Assembly (NCBI RefSeq): GCF_001591825.1
Contig: NZ_BCVQ01000010.1
Span: forward strand, 1-64,000
Direction: 5' to 3'
Length of the DNA: 64,000 bases
From: Rossellomorea vietnamensis NBRC 101237
Lineage (GTDB): Bacteria > Bacillota > Bacilli > Bacillales > Bacillaceae_B
Shown here: in pieces, positions 1-9,816 of the stretch
Layout: each line of letters begins with the position of its first letter
Numbering within the stretch: position 1 is the stretch's first letter
Program-made: the position numbers and the translations under genes
The notes under the pieces: generated by a model
Databases searched by the model: none
The model's input: the letters and a program-made list of their open reading frames with translations, nothing else
What the model was told of the DNA's origin: nothing

Positions 1-130
1 ACTTCATTCAATAGCAACAGTATTTACGAAAATAGCCAAATGATAGAACGATTCCGATTTTAATAATGAATTTCGGATACGTTTGGATTTTCTTTTAACA
101 AAGCACTCTTGTCCCAGCATCAATTAATAC
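1..130. other. Intergenic DNA beyond codY
   Basis: These AT-rich bases contain no open frame with a ribosome site. In B. subtilis the flgB flagellar operon follows codY on the same strand, so a promoter for such an operon may lie here, but no clear -35/-10 pair is visible. Confidence 0.4.
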
Positions 131-167
131 AAAAAAAGCTGCTTCCCAGAGGGAAACAGCTTTTTTG
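131..167 (-). terminator. Intrinsic terminator after codY
   Basis: Read on the minus strand, GCTG.TTCCC pairs with GGGAA.CAGC around a three-base loop, with A and T runs flanking both sides. It begins just downstream of the codY stop codon. The A run on one side and T run on the other mean it could stop transcription from both directions. Confidence 0.85.
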
Positions 168-169
168 TA

Positions 170-949
170 TTAGTTTGTACGTAATTTATCTAATTCCACC
201 AAGAATTTATTATTTAATACCTTGATGTAAGTACCTTTCATTCCAAGGGAACGGGATTCGATCACGCCTGCACTTTCAAGCTTGCGAAGGGCGTTGACAA
301 TCACTGAGCGGGTAATTCCGACTCTATCTGCAATTTTAGAAGCAACCAGAAGTCCTTCATTTCCATTTAGCTCTTCAAAGATGTGTTCAATGGCTTCTAA
401 CTCACTGTATGAAAGGGAGCTGATTGCCATTTGGACGACAGCCTTGCTTCTCGCTTCCACTTCGATTTCTTCCGCTTTTTCACGAAGGATCTCCATACCT
501 ACTACCGTTGCACCATATTCAGCAAGAATGAGATCATCATCTTCAAAGCTTGCTTCAAGACGAGCAAGGATTAATGTTCCTAATCTTTCCCCCCCACCGA
601 TGATAGGGACGATGGTCGTTAAACCATTTTTGAAGAACTCTCTATTTTCAACAGGGAAAGCGGTATATTCGCTATTCACATCCAAGTTGGGAGATGTTTC
701 TTGTACATTAAATAAATTTTGAGTATATTCCTCAGGGAATTGACGGTCAGCAAGCATCTGCTTCATTCGTTCATTTTCGATTTGTTGATTGATGGCGTAG
801 CCAAGTAGTTTTCCACGACGGCTAACCACGAAGACATTCGCCTCGATCACCTGACTTAATGTTTCGGACATTTCTTTGAAGTTCACCGGTTTCCCAGCAG
901 CTTTTTGCAACATGGCATTGATCGTTCTTGTTTTACCTAATAAATTCAT
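170..949 (-). CDS. codY: GTP-sensing transcriptional pleiotropic repressor CodY
   Basis: CodY is the cytoplasmic DNA-binding sensor of branched-chain amino acids and GTP that represses nitrogen, transport and stationary-phase genes in low-GC Gram-positives. The 259-residue product has the length of the B. subtilis protein. The N-terminal GAF domain keeps the isoleucine-pocket residues R61, M62, M65, F71, P99 and V100. The C-terminal winged helix carries the recognition stretch [20 protein letters not shown] (about 203-222). A strong AGGAGG lies 7 bases before the ATG. It is the last gene of the xerC-hslV-hslU-codY series (codVWXY in B. subtilis) and is followed by a terminator. Identification is close to certain. 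Confidence 0.98.
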   Translation of the reverse strand: MNLLGKTRTINAMLQKAAGKPVNFKEMSETLSQVIEANVFVVSRRGKLLGYAINQQIENERMKQMLADRQFPEEYTQNLFNVQETSPNLDVNSEYTAFPVENREFFKNGLTTIVPIIGGGERLGTLILARLEASFEDDDLILAEYGATVVGMEILREKAEEIEVEARSKAVVQMAISSLSYSELEAIEHIFEELNGNEGLLVASKIADRVGITRSVIVNALRKLESAGVIESRSLGMKGTYIKVLNNKFLVELDKLRTN

Positions 950-1045
950 TACGTTTCCTCCTACTACAACTAAAGTGTATCTATTATTTAATTTTATATG
1001 ATCCTTAATCCATCTACCTATACCCCATAAAGGGTAAGGAAAAAC

Positions 1046-2458
1046 TTAAAGGATGAACTGACTCAGATCTTTATCTTTTGAAATGGCGCCAAGCTTATCA
1101 TCCACATATTGCGGTGTGATCTTTACCGTCTCCAGGGTGATATCAGGCGCTTCAAAGGATAGGTCTTCAAGTAGTTTTTCCATGATTGTATGAAGTCTTC
1201 TGGCCCCGATATTATCAGTATTCTGATTCACATCATAAGCGATTTCAGCAAGTCTACGAATAGCATCGTCAGAAAATTCAATTTGTATACCTTCTGTTTC
1301 CATTAAAGCGATATATTGTTTAATGATGGCATTATCCGGTTCGATAAGGATCCTCACGAAGTCGTCTGTAGACAACTTCTGAAGTTCAACCCTGATCGGG
1401 AAACGTCCCTGCAATTCAGGGATGAGATCGGAAGGTTTACTCATGTGGAAGGCACCGGCTGCAATGAACAGGACATGATCCGTCTTCACTGATCCATATT
1501 TCGTGACAATGGTCGATCCTTCCACAACCGGAAGGATGTCACGTTGAACACCTTCCCTGGATACATCAGCAGAAGATTGTCCTGAGCTCTTGCTGGCAAT
1601 TTTATCGATTTCATCGATGAAGATGATCCCGGATTGCTCTGCACGAATGATTGCCTCCTGGGTTACTTCATCCATATCAATAAGCTTTTGAGCTTCCTCA
1701 TTTGTCAGCACCACTCTTGCTTCCTTCACCTTCAGTTTACGCTTTTTCTTTTTCTTCGGCATGAAATTACTCAGGGCATCCTGCATATTCATCCCCATTT
1801 GTTCCATTCCCGATCCTTGAAGCATATCAAACATGGATGCTTGCTGCTCCTCGACTTCAATCGTGATGAATTCTTCTTCCAATTCACCATTTTCAAGTCT
1901 TTTTTCCATTCTTCTTCTTTGCTCTTGGAGAGAAATCTCTTCCTGCTTTTCTTCCTCTTCTTCAGATGTCCCTTGTGCCCCGTTACCGCCGAAGATCATT
2001 TCGAATGGGTTCTTATAAGACGATGATTTCTTCTTGGACGGCACCACCAGCTCTACCAGACGGCGACTTGCATTTTCAGCTGCCCTTTCCCGGACACCGA
2101 CCATTTTCTCCTCTTTCACCAGACGGACAGATGTCTCCACCAGATCTCTGACCATCGATTCAACATCACGTCCAACATAACCCACTTCCGTAAATTTGGT
2201 TGCCTCCACTTTTACAAATGGGGCACGGACCAATTTTGCGATCCTTCTGGCTATTTCCGTTTTACCGACACCTGTCGGACCCATCATTAGGATATTCTTT
2301 GGAATCACTTCATCTTTCAATACATCGGACAGAAGGCTCCGTCTATAACGATTTCTCAGGGCTACGGCAACCGCTCTTTTGGCGTCCTTCTGGCCTACAA
2401 TATATTGATCCAATCGTTCAACTATTTGCCTTGGGGTTAAGTGATCAGTATTCTTCAT
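1046..2458 (-). CDS. hslU: ATP-dependent protease ATPase subunit HslU (ClpY)
   Basis: HslU is the AAA+ unfoldase that feeds proteins to the HslV peptidase. The chosen ATG gives 470 residues starting [11 protein letters not shown], as in the family; the longer frame would begin at a GTG that overlaps the AAGGAG ribosome site. The Walker A motif GPTGVGKT is at 60-67, the Walker B region contains [11 protein letters not shown], and the C-terminal AAA part has the [11 protein letters not shown] stretch. The charged region at about 150-250, with an EEEEEKQEE run and a basic KKKKKRK patch, is the I-domain insertion typical of HslU. It lies 62 bases after hslV, consistent with a shared transcript. 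Confidence 0.97.
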   Translation of the reverse strand: MKNTDHLTPRQIVERLDQYIVGQKDAKRAVAVALRNRYRRSLLSDVLKDEVIPKNILMMGPTGVGKTEIARRIAKLVRAPFVKVEATKFTEVGYVGRDVESMVRDLVETSVRLVKEEKMVGVRERAAENASRRLVELVVPSKKKSSSYKNPFEMIFGGNGAQGTSEEEEEKQEEISLQEQRRRMEKRLENGELEEEFITIEVEEQQASMFDMLQGSGMEQMGMNMQDALSNFMPKKKKKRKLKVKEARVVLTNEEAQKLIDMDEVTQEAIIRAEQSGIIFIDEIDKIASKSSGQSSADVSREGVQRDILPVVEGSTIVTKYGSVKTDHVLFIAAGAFHMSKPSDLIPELQGRFPIRVELQKLSTDDFVRILIEPDNAIIKQYIALMETEGIQIEFSDDAIRRLAEIAYDVNQNTDNIGARRLHTIMEKLLEDLSFEAPDITLETVKITPQYVDDKLGAISKDKDLSQFIL

Positions 2459-2520
2459 CAAATGGCACACTCCTTACTTTCTTATAGTGTGAGAGAATAT
2501 CAATTCTTATCTGAAGCTTC

Positions 2521-3063
2521 TTAAAGCTCTTCAACGATAATTTGGTTATTCGTATATACACATATATCGGCAGCGATCTGAAGGGAAGAACGGGCGATTT
2601 CCTTAGCAGTCAAGTGGTCTCCGGCATACTGTTTTAATGCCCTGCCGGCGGATAATGCATAATTCCCACCGGAACCGATTGCCAGAATCCCATCATCCGG
2701 TTCGATCACTTCACCTGTCCCTGAAATCAACAGCAGGTGGCTTTCATCCATGACAATCAACATCGCTTCAAGCTTTCTCAGTACTTTATCGCTCCTCCAC
2801 TGTTTCGCGAGCTCGACTGCAGCTCTTGGAAGATTTCCGTTAAACTCCTGAAGCTTCCCTTCAAACATTTCAGACAAAGTAAACGCATCGGCAACAGATC
2901 CCGCGAATCCAGCCAATACTTTTCCATTAAAAAGCTTTCGTACTTTTTTTGCCGTATGCTTCATGACAACTGAATTACCGAATGTAACCTGCCCGTCACC
3001 GGACATCGCACACTTGCCATTATGCTGTACGGCAAATATAGTGGTTGCGTGGAATTGATCCAT
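2521..3063 (-). CDS. hslV: ATP-dependent protease peptidase subunit HslV (ClpQ)
   Basis: HslV is the proteasome-beta-like threonine/serine peptidase that forms a complex with HslU. The 180-residue frame has the conserved core [26 protein letters not shown]-like and [14 protein letters not shown] stretches. The start is supported by TGGAGG upstream. The N-terminus reads [10 protein letters not shown]: the TT that forms the catalytic N-terminus in Proteobacteria is at residues 7-8, and there is no Ser at position 2 as reported for B. subtilis ClpQ (MSSFHATTIF). The mature N-terminus is therefore uncertain here. The gene is 21 bases after xerC and 62 bases before hslU. Confidence 0.96.
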   Translation of the reverse strand: MDQFHATTIFAVQHNGKCAMSGDGQVTFGNSVVMKHTAKKVRKLFNGKVLAGFAGSVADAFTLSEMFEGKLQEFNGNLPRAAVELAKQWRSDKVLRKLEAMLIVMDESHLLLISGTGEVIEPDDGILAIGSGGNYALSAGRALKQYAGDHLTAKEIARSSLQIAADICVYTNNQIIVEEL

Positions 3064-3083
3064 TTCCTAAACCTCCAACTCTT

Positions 3084-3983
3084 CTAAGCACGTGGGTGAT
3101 GTGCTAAATACGTTTTTCGTAACTGATCCTTGGATACATGGGTATACAACTGGGTGGATGAAAGCTGAGCGTGTCCAAGAAGTTCCTGAACCGTCCTTAA
3201 ATCGGCGCCATTATTTAATAAATGGGTTGCAAATGTGTGACGCAGCTTATGGGGATGTATCTTCCCCGTCAAAGATGCTTTCTCGATCATCTTATTTAAG
3301 ATGAGACGGATGCCTCTTTGGGTTAATGCTCCACCACGATGGTTGACCAGCAATTGAGTATGGGAAACATCCTTCGCAAGCTTCGGCCGGGAATGTAATA
3401 TGTATTGTTCTAAGGCATCATGGGCAAAGCTCCCAAATGGGACATACCTTTCTTTTTTCCCTTTCCCTTTGACCAGCAGCGTGGACATCCCAAGGTCCAC
3501 GTCACCTAACTGTATATTCGTACACTCACTGACACGGATCCCCGTCGCATAAAGAAGTTCGAATATGGCCAGGTTACGCATCTCTAATGGGGTCTCCCCA
3601 TTACAAGCATCCAGCAACGCCTGTATTTCCTCCTCATAAAAAAAGGCCGGCAATCGCTGTTCCTTCTTCGGAAGATTGACAAACGAAAAGGGGTTATCGA
3701 GTAGTTGCTTTTCCCGATTTAAATAACGGTAAAAGCTTCTAATGCTCGAAACCTTCCTTGAGACGGAAGACCTCTTTAAACCGTGATCATGCAGCTTAGT
3801 TAAAAAAAGTCGTGCATCAGAATACTCGACATCTTTTAATGAACGTAAACCTTGTTCTTTCATAAATACGTAAAACTCTTCGATATCATGACGATATTGT
3901 TCAAATGTATGAACAGAATAATGTTTTTCTATTTGTAAATATTCAGTAAAGGAATGTAATTGTTCATCTAATTGCTTATTCAT
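3084..3983 (-). CDS. xerC: Tyrosine recombinase XerC (CodV), chromosome dimer resolution
   Basis: XerC acts with XerD at the dif site to resolve chromosome dimers. The ATG at 3983, with GAGGTG before it, gives 299 residues starting MNKQLDEQL; the longer frame adds 12 unlikely residues. An N-terminal SAM-like DNA-binding domain spans about 1-95. The catalytic domain keeps R150 (ATGIRVSE), K174 (VKGKGKKER), H245 and R248 (HPHKLRHTF), H271 (LLGH) and the nucleophile Y280 (TQLYTHV). It is the first gene of the xerC-hslV-hslU-codY series, as in B. subtilis. The Xer-type context and the absence of any mobile element argue against a phage integrase. Confidence 0.96.
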   Translation of the reverse strand: MNKQLDEQLHSFTEYLQIEKHYSVHTFEQYRHDIEEFYVFMKEQGLRSLKDVEYSDARLFLTKLHDHGLKRSSVSRKVSSIRSFYRYLNREKQLLDNPFSFVNLPKKEQRLPAFFYEEEIQALLDACNGETPLEMRNLAIFELLYATGIRVSECTNIQLGDVDLGMSTLLVKGKGKKERYVPFGSFAHDALEQYILHSRPKLAKDVSHTQLLVNHRGGALTQRGIRLILNKMIEKASLTGKIHPHKLRHTFATHLLNNGADLRTVQELLGHAQLSSTQLYTHVSKDQLRKTYLAHHPRA

Positions 3984-4044
3984 GTTTAACACCTCACAAG
4001 GGCTACTAAATAGTAACACAACCGGGGGACCCTTGCAACGAATT

Positions 4045-5343
4045 TTACACTTTTTTCACAAAGTTCTGAATTGTTTCCAAGGCCCTGCTTGCATGCTGCT
4101 CATTGCGTTCTTTTTTCCCTTTTACCTTTTTTGGCAATTCCGGGAAAAGACCGAAATTGGCATTCATCGGTTGAAAGTTATGTTTATTCGCTGTAGTGAT
4201 ATATCTTGCCATACTTCCCATGGCCGTTTCGTACGGAAACACGACGGGTTCTTCTCGAGCTGCGAGTTTGGCTGCATTGATACCTGCAATCAATCCGCTG
4301 GCAGCAGATTCCACATATCCTTCCACACCTGTCATTTGCCCGGCGAAAAACAGGTTCTCATGATTCTTTAATTGATACGTGTCCTTCAGAACATTGGGTG
4401 AATTGATGAAGGTATTCCTGTGCATGACGCCGTACCGTACAATATCGGCATTCTCCAGGCCAGGGATCAATTGTAGAACTTCTTTCTGAGGTCCCCACTT
4501 TAAATGGGTTTGGAATCCCACAATATTGTAAAGAGTCCCCGCTGCATCATCCTGTCTTAATTGCACAACAGCATATGGACGTTTACCTGTTTTAGGATCT
4601 TCAAGTCCGACCGGCTTAAGGGGGCCGAATAACATCGTCTTCTTCCCGCGGGAAGCCATTACCTCGATGGGCATACATCCTTCAAAGAAAACCTCTTTCT
4701 CAAATTCTTTCAACGGAACCGTCTCAGCAGAAATAAGGGCTTCATAGAATCTATTGAACTCACTCTCGGTCATGGGGCAGTTCAAATATGCAGCTTCACC
4801 TTTGTCATACCTGGACTTTAAATATACTTTGTCCATATCGATGGAGTCCTTCTCTATGATCGGGGCAGCCGCGTCATAGAAGTATAAATGTTCCTCCCCT
4901 GTCAGTCGTTTGATTTGATTTGAAAGGCCTTCACTCGTCAGGGGCCCGGTAGCAACAATGGTGATCCCCTCGGGTAGATCCGTTACTTCCTCATTAAACA
5001 CGGTAACATTCGGGTGGTTCTTCACTTTGTTTGTGACAAGTGCTGCAAATTCATGACGATCCACGGCGAGTGCGCCTCCAGCCGGTACAGAGCAGGCATC
5101 CGCTGCTGACATGATGACTGAATCCAACCGTCTCATTTCTTCTTTTAATACACCGACTGCATTCGTAAGTGTATTCGCTCTAAGGGAATTACTACACACC
5201 AGTTCTGCAAATTTATCTGTATGGTGGGCAGGGGTTTTAATGATGGGTCTCATTTCGAAAAGGTTGACCTTTATTCCCCTTTTCGCAATCTGCCAAGCCG
5301 CTTCACTACCTGCTAACCCTGCTCCAATAACATTTACTGACAT
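4045..5343 (-). CDS. trmFO: Methylenetetrahydrofolate-tRNA-(uracil-5-)-methyltransferase TrmFO
   Basis: TrmFO makes 5-methyluridine at position 54 in the T-loop of tRNA, using methylene-tetrahydrofolate as carbon donor and FADH2 as reductant. The 432-residue protein begins with the FAD-binding motif GAGLAG at 7-12. The conserved cysteine C50 is in [11 protein letters not shown], and a second conserved cysteine occurs in FFEGCMPIE in the middle of the protein. The C-terminal FAD contact region reads [17 protein letters not shown]. The gene was formerly called gid. It is preceded by a terminator after topA, so it probably has its own promoter in 5344-5470, although I could not identify one with confidence. 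Confidence 0.96.
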   Translation of the reverse strand: MSVNVIGAGLAGSEAAWQIAKRGIKVNLFEMRPIIKTPAHHTDKFAELVCSNSLRANTLTNAVGVLKEEMRRLDSVIMSAADACSVPAGGALAVDRHEFAALVTNKVKNHPNVTVFNEEVTDLPEGITIVATGPLTSEGLSNQIKRLTGEEHLYFYDAAAPIIEKDSIDMDKVYLKSRYDKGEAAYLNCPMTESEFNRFYEALISAETVPLKEFEKEVFFEGCMPIEVMASRGKKTMLFGPLKPVGLEDPKTGKRPYAVVQLRQDDAAGTLYNIVGFQTHLKWGPQKEVLQLIPGLENADIVRYGVMHRNTFINSPNVLKDTYQLKNHENLFFAGQMTGVEGYVESAASGLIAGINAAKLAAREEPVVFPYETAMGSMARYITTANKHNFQPMNANFGLFPELPKKVKGKKERNEQHASRALETIQNFVKKV

Positions 5344-5471
5344 TTATCTGTTGACCTCCTACATTCCGAACGCTTTATCCAATTTGCATTGTACACCAAG
5401 GGACAATGATAAGAAAGATAATTGTATATTGAAAATATGTATCATTTGTTACAAAGATTCAGAGAAAACAT

Positions 5472-5523
5472 AAAAGGGCTGACCCACCAGGTAATAGAGA
5501 AATCACCTGTTGGGACAGTCCCT
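5472..5523 (-). terminator. Intrinsic terminator after topA
   Basis: Read on the minus strand, a long imperfect hairpin (AGGGACTGTCCCAACAGGT pairing with ACCTGGTGGGTCAGCCCT) ends in TTTT. It lies 49 bases beyond the topA stop codon and upstream of trmFO. Its GGGACTGTCCC arm resembles several other terminators in this window. Confidence 0.8.
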
Positions 5524-5571
5524 CGTTCCATTGTATTCCTTCATTGTTCAACAATCAATCGTTTTTGATCA

Positions 5572-7647
5572 CTATTTCTGAGGTTCTTCTTTATAATCAC
5601 AATTCGTACATTGAATTTGATTACCCTTTTTAAGCTTCTTCTCCACGAGCAGCTCTGAACATTTCGGACATTTCCGTTCAATCGGTTTATCCCATGATAA
5701 GAAATCACATTCAGGATACTGGTCACACCCGTAGAAAATACGCTTCTTCTTGCTTTTACGCTCGATGATATTCCCTTTTTCACATTTAGGACATTTCACA
5801 CCGATTTCTTTCACGATTGGCTTGGTATTACGACAATCAGGAAAGTTGCTGCATGCCATGAACTTGCCGTATCGTCCCATCTTGAATACCATTGCGTGGC
5901 CGCATTCTTCACAGTCTTCCCCGGCAGGTTCATCACGGATTTCAATTTTCTCCATTTCATTTTCCGCTTTTTCGAGATGCTTTTCAAAATCCTGATAAAA
6001 CCGGTCAATGATTCTTTCCCACTTCACATTGCCATCCTCAATGTCATCCAGGCTCCGTTCCATGTTAGCCGTGAACTCGACATCGATGATATCAGGAAAG
6101 AATTCCCTCACTAACTCTAACACGATTTCTCCAAGTTCCGTCGGGATAAATCGCTTGTTATCCAGAGTAACGTACCCTCTCCTTTGAATCGTATCAAGTG
6201 TAGGAGCGTATGTGGACGGTCTTCCGATACCGAGTTCTTCCAATGTTTTCACGAGTCTTGCCTCGGTGTATCTTGGCGGCGGCTGTGTGAAATGCTGATT
6301 TGGATCAATGTTTTCACTTTTCACCTTATCGTTTTCTTCAAGTGCTGGAAGGAAATTGTCCTTTTCCTCTTTTTGATCATCCGACCCCTCGACGTATACT
6401 TTCATAAAACCGGGGAATTTCACTTTCGAACCTGATGCCCTGAACATGACGGAGCCGTTTACGAGATCTACACTCATCGTGTCCATGATCGCAGGTGCCA
6501 TCTCACTCGCTACGAAACGTTCCCAGATCAATTTATACAGGCGATACTGGTCTCTTGAAAGGAACTGCTTAACCGATGACGGATCCCTCAGGGTACTGGT
6601 CGGCCGGACGGCTTCATGGGCATCCTGGGCTTTTTGCTGTTTTTTCTCTTTACGCTCAGACTGCTTGATAAAATCCTCGCCATATTTATTCACGATATAT
6701 TCATTGGCTTCTTTCTGAGCTACTTCAGAAATCCGGGTGGAGTCCGTTCTCATGTATGTGATAAATCCGACGGTTCCTTGTTTCCCCATTTCGATTCCTT
6801 CGTATAACTGCTGTGCAAGCATCATCGTCTTCTTTGCCCGGAAATTCAATTTACGGGCTGCCTCCTGCTGGAGTGATGAAGTAGTAAACGGTGGTGCAGG
6901 ATTTCTCTTTCTTTCTTTCTTTGTGACTTTATTCACTTCGAAAGACTTCCCTTTCACCTTACCAAGAACATCCTTTACTTCTTCTTCGTTTTTCAATTCC
7001 ACCTTTTTACCGTCAATGCCATAAAATGATGCCTGGAATGTATCGCTACCTTTTGTGAATTCCGCTTCGATGGACCAATACTCTTCCGGAGTGAAGGCTT
7101 TGATTTCATTTTCCCTGTCGATGATCAACCGGACCGCAACGGACTGGACCCGACCTGCACTTAGTCCCTTTTTCACCTTTTTCCATAATAATGGGCTGAT
7201 GTTGTAACCAACTAACCGGTCCAGGATCCTTCTTGCCTGCTGGGCATCCACCAGGTCCATATTGATTGCACGTGGATGCTTGAATGATTCTTTGATCGCA
7301 TCCTTCGTGATTTCGTTGAATACGACCCGGCATTCTGATGTGGTATCCATATCAAGGCTATGAGCCAAGTGCCATGCAATTGCTTCCCCTTCTCTGTCGG
7401 GGTCGGCAGCCAGAAAGATTCTTTTCACTTTTTTCGCAGCGGTTTTTAATTCTTTTAATACGGGTCCTTTACCGCGTATGGTGATATACTTTGGTTCGAA
7501 TTCATTTTCGACATCGACGCCCATCTGACTTTTTGGCAAGTCCCTGACGTGTCCCATTGATGCCCTGACCTTATATTTTTTACCTAAATAACGTTCAATC
7601 GTTTTCGCCTTAGCCGGCGATTCCACTATTACTAAATAATCTGCCAT
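5572..7647 (-). CDS. topA: DNA topoisomerase I (type IA)
   Basis: TopA relaxes negatively supercoiled DNA by passing a strand through a transient 5'-phosphotyrosine break. The ATG at 7647, with AAGGAGG in front, gives 691 residues starting [15 protein letters not shown], the same length as in B. subtilis; the longer frame adds 33 implausible residues. The TOPRIM domain occupies about 1-135 with DPDREGE at 82-88. The catalytic tyrosine is Y298 in [11 protein letters not shown]. Three C-terminal zinc-ribbon modules follow, with CEECGH...C, CPKCEKG...C and CPKCSEL...CTNC pairs. The gene has a long 5' untranslated region with a promoter candidate about 160 bases upstream. Confidence 0.98.
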   Translation of the reverse strand: MADYLVIVESPAKAKTIERYLGKKYKVRASMGHVRDLPKSQMGVDVENEFEPKYITIRGKGPVLKELKTAAKKVKRIFLAADPDREGEAIAWHLAHSLDMDTTSECRVVFNEITKDAIKESFKHPRAINMDLVDAQQARRILDRLVGYNISPLLWKKVKKGLSAGRVQSVAVRLIIDRENEIKAFTPEEYWSIEAEFTKGSDTFQASFYGIDGKKVELKNEEEVKDVLGKVKGKSFEVNKVTKKERKRNPAPPFTTSSLQQEAARKLNFRAKKTMMLAQQLYEGIEMGKQGTVGFITYMRTDSTRISEVAQKEANEYIVNKYGEDFIKQSERKEKKQQKAQDAHEAVRPTSTLRDPSSVKQFLSRDQYRLYKLIWERFVASEMAPAIMDTMSVDLVNGSVMFRASGSKVKFPGFMKVYVEGSDDQKEEKDNFLPALEENDKVKSENIDPNQHFTQPPPRYTEARLVKTLEELGIGRPSTYAPTLDTIQRRGYVTLDNKRFIPTELGEIVLELVREFFPDIIDVEFTANMERSLDDIEDGNVKWERIIDRFYQDFEKHLEKAENEMEKIEIRDEPAGEDCEECGHAMVFKMGRYGKFMACSNFPDCRNTKPIVKEIGVKCPKCEKGNIIERKSKKKRIFYGCDQYPECDFLSWDKPIERKCPKCSELLVEKKLKKGNQIQCTNCDYKEEPQK

Positions 7648-7721
7648 CCAATTAGCCTCCTTAAAGAGGAAAATAATCACTGTTTTATAGCACCTTGGAA
7701 TGTTCTTTCTACAAGTACAAA

Positions 7722-7735
7722 CGGAAACGTTTACA
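7722..7735 (-). promoter_or_regulatory. Possible catabolite-responsive element (cre) in the topA leader
   Basis: On the minus strand the bases TGTAAACGTTTCCG match 13 of 14 positions of the CcpA consensus TGWAARCGYTWNCW. The site is between the topA promoter candidate and the topA start, where binding would act as a roadblock. This is a consensus match only. Confidence 0.3.
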
Positions 7736-7804
7736 CTTACATTCACATAGGTGTAAGAATGAATTCAGTGTAGAGAAGTACTGCTCTTATCTATTTATTT
7801 CTCT

Positions 7805-7832
7805 TATATACAGTTTTTGATACCTGTTGCAA
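7805..7832 (-). promoter_or_regulatory. Candidate sigma-A promoter of topA
   Basis: The minus strand shows TTGCAA, 16 bases, TATATA. It lies about 160 bases upstream of the topA ATG in the 301-base gap 7648-7948. This gap holds no open frame with a plausible ribosome site, so I read it as the topA promoter and leader region. Confidence 0.5.
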
Positions 7833-7948
7833 AATGTATAACAGTTTTACCATAAATGCAACCATTTTGTATGAATTACATGTGATATTCGCTGTTTCAT
7901 GTTCACAAAAACCCTTTATTAATAGATTTTACATCATATTTTTGAAGT

Positions 7949-8824
7949 TTATACACTGAGCTCTGAGAATATGTCTTCTATTGACAGAACCATTTTGGCA
8001 CCTTCTTGAATCAGGGTGTTTGTTCCTTCTGCCAACGGATCGTGTATGGACCCTGGTAAACACAGGACTTCTCTCCCTTCATTCAATGCATAATCAGCCG
8101 TGATGAACGTACCGCTCTTTTTTGTCGCTTCGGTGACAAGTACCGCATCACTGAGGCCACTGATGATTCGATTTCTAAATGGAAAATGCCATCTTTCAGG
8201 TTTGATATAAGGGGGATATTCCGAAAGGAGGAGGTGATGGTCCATCATATGATTGGCCAAATCAACATTTTGCTTAGGATAAATATGCTGGAATCCTCCT
8301 CCGAGCACACCGATCGTTCTGCCACCTGACCTTATCGCTTCTTTATGAGCGATTGTGTCAGCCCCTTTAGCCAGTCCGCTTACGATCACAACTTCACGTT
8401 TGACCAGTTGTGGAATCATGGTGTGAAGTACTTTTTCTGTGTAGGAAGTGGCGTTTCTGGAGCCTATGACAGCCAATTTTGGAGAAGCGTGGAGAAGTTT
8501 CCTGTCCCCTTTTAAAAAGAGTAGAAATGGCGGATCATATACATTTTTCAACAAGGCGGGATAATCTTCATCAAACACGGTGATCCACTCTATATGGTTC
8601 TCGGCATAGAGCTCCATATAGCGCTTTGAAGGAAAGGAATGGAGGTCTTTATAGAAGGTTTCTAGATTCGTAGTAGTAGCATGGGTTATTTGTTGGAGCT
8701 TTGATTTAGGGAGTCGAAGGACAGAGTAAAGATCCTGATGGGTTTGAACCAATCGTTTGATTCCTTTCAAGCCGATTCCTCGGCAGTGATGAATATGAAA
8801 GACAAGGTGACGGTTTCCTTCCAT
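7949..8824 (-). CDS. dprA: DNA-processing protein DprA (Smf)
   Basis: DprA binds incoming single-stranded DNA during natural transformation and loads RecA on it. The ATG at 8824 follows TTAGGAGG by six bases and gives 291 residues starting MEGNRHLVF; an upstream start would leave that ribosome site inside the gene. An N-terminal helix-hairpin-helix-like region is at about 1-60. The Rossmann-like DprA core carries the phosphate-binding GSRNATSYT, the GLAKGADTIAHKEAI stretch and LGGGFQHIYPKQN. The end lacks an obvious C-terminal winged helix, as in other Bacillus DprA proteins of this length. It follows sucCD after a strong terminator, so it is probably an independent unit. Confidence 0.95.
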   Translation of the reverse strand: MEGNRHLVFHIHHCRGIGLKGIKRLVQTHQDLYSVLRLPKSKLQQITHATTTNLETFYKDLHSFPSKRYMELYAENHIEWITVFDEDYPALLKNVYDPPFLLFLKGDRKLLHASPKLAVIGSRNATSYTEKVLHTMIPQLVKREVVIVSGLAKGADTIAHKEAIRSGGRTIGVLGGGFQHIYPKQNVDLANHMMDHHLLLSEYPPYIKPERWHFPFRNRIISGLSDAVLVTEATKKSGTFITADYALNEGREVLCLPGSIHDPLAEGTNTLIQEGAKMVLSIEDIFSELSV

Positions 8825-8854
8825 TAAAAGCCTCCTAACGATCATTTATATAGA

Positions 8855-8891
8855 TAAAACTGAGACTGACAGCCAAGCTGTCAGTCTCAGT
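8855..8891 (-). terminator. Intrinsic terminator after sucD
   Basis: A perfect 15-bp stem, ACTGAGACTGACAGC against GCTGTCAGTCTCAGT with a three-base loop, followed by TTTT on the minus strand. It closes the sucCD operon and lies 30 bases before the dprA start codon. Confidence 0.92.
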
Positions 8892-8897
8892 AAAAGA

Positions 8898-9800
8898 TTA
8901 ATGCGTTTTACATTTATCGAGGATTCCTTCTTCTTTAAGAACCGTGATCAATGTTTCACCCATATCAGATGGAGTCGGCGCAACTTGAATTCCACATTCG
9001 TTCATGACGCGGATTTTCTCATCTGCCGTCCCTTTACCACCTGAAATAATCGCACCGGCATGACCCATACGTTTCCCTGGAGGAGCCGTACGTCCACCGA
9101 TGAAGCCTACTACTGGCTTCGTCATGTTAGCCTTGATCCACTCAGCGGCTTCTTCCTCAGCAGTACCTCCGATTTCACCGATCATGATCACGGCATACGT
9201 ATCCTCATCTTCATTGAATGCTTTCAATACGTCGATGAAATCTGTACCGTTTACAGGATCTCCACCGATACCTACTGCCGTAGACTGTCCGATTCCAGCT
9301 TGTGAAAGTTGGTGAACGGCTTCATACGTCAGTGTACCAGAACGGGAAACAACCCCAACATGGCCTTTTGTATGGATGTAGCCAGGCATGATTCCGATCT
9401 TACACTCATCAGGAGTGATGACTCCAGGACAGTTAGGCCCGACAAGGCGTGTTTTCTTGCCTTCCATATAACGCTTTACCTTCACCATATCCAATACAGG
9501 GATATGCTCTGTGATACAAATGGCCAAATCAAGCTCGGCATCTACCGCTTCCATGATTGCATCTGCTGCAAATGGAGCAGGAACATAAATAACGGAAGCA
9601 TTTACGCCAGTTGCTTTCTTCGCTTCTTCCACAGTATTGAAAACAGGTACGCCTTCAACCTCTGTTCCGCCTTTTCCAGGTGTAACACCTGCCACGATCT
9701 GTGTACCGTATTCAAGCATTTGCTTTGTATGGAAAAGAGCTGTTGATCCTGTAATTCCTTGTACAACAACCTTGGTATCTTTATTAATAAATACGCTCAT
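8898..9800 (-). CDS. sucD: Succinyl-CoA synthetase, alpha subunit
   Basis: SucD and SucC convert succinyl-CoA, ADP and phosphate to succinate, ATP and CoA in the citric acid cycle. The 300-residue subunit has the CoA-binding Rossmann motif [14 protein letters not shown] near the N-terminus, the [11 protein letters not shown] stretch, and the phosphorylated active-site histidine in [17 protein letters not shown] (about residue 247). The start is preceded by GGCGGGGGA. It lies 17 bases behind sucC and is followed by a terminator, so the two subunits are made from one transcript in equal supply. Confidence 0.98.
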   Translation of the reverse strand: MSVFINKDTKVVVQGITGSTALFHTKQMLEYGTQIVAGVTPGKGGTEVEGVPVFNTVEEAKKATGVNASVIYVPAPFAADAIMEAVDAELDLAICITEHIPVLDMVKVKRYMEGKKTRLVGPNCPGVITPDECKIGIMPGYIHTKGHVGVVSRSGTLTYEAVHQLSQAGIGQSTAVGIGGDPVNGTDFIDVLKAFNEDEDTYAVIMIGEIGGTAEEEAAEWIKANMTKPVVGFIGGRTAPPGKRMGHAGAIISGGKGTADEKIRVMNECGIQVAPTPSDMGETLITVLKEEGILDKCKTH

Positions 9801-9816
9801 TAGTCCCCCGCCTTTC

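Noticed and set aside
3084-3983. Phage integrase marking an integrated element
   Set aside because: The gene has the conserved xerC-hslV-hslU-codY context and there are no phage genes or attachment repeats around it.
5541-5783. An 80-codon frame on the minus strand at the end of topA
   Set aside because: It is a shifted reading of the topA zinc-ribbon region; the topA frame continues intact through it with all cysteine motifs.
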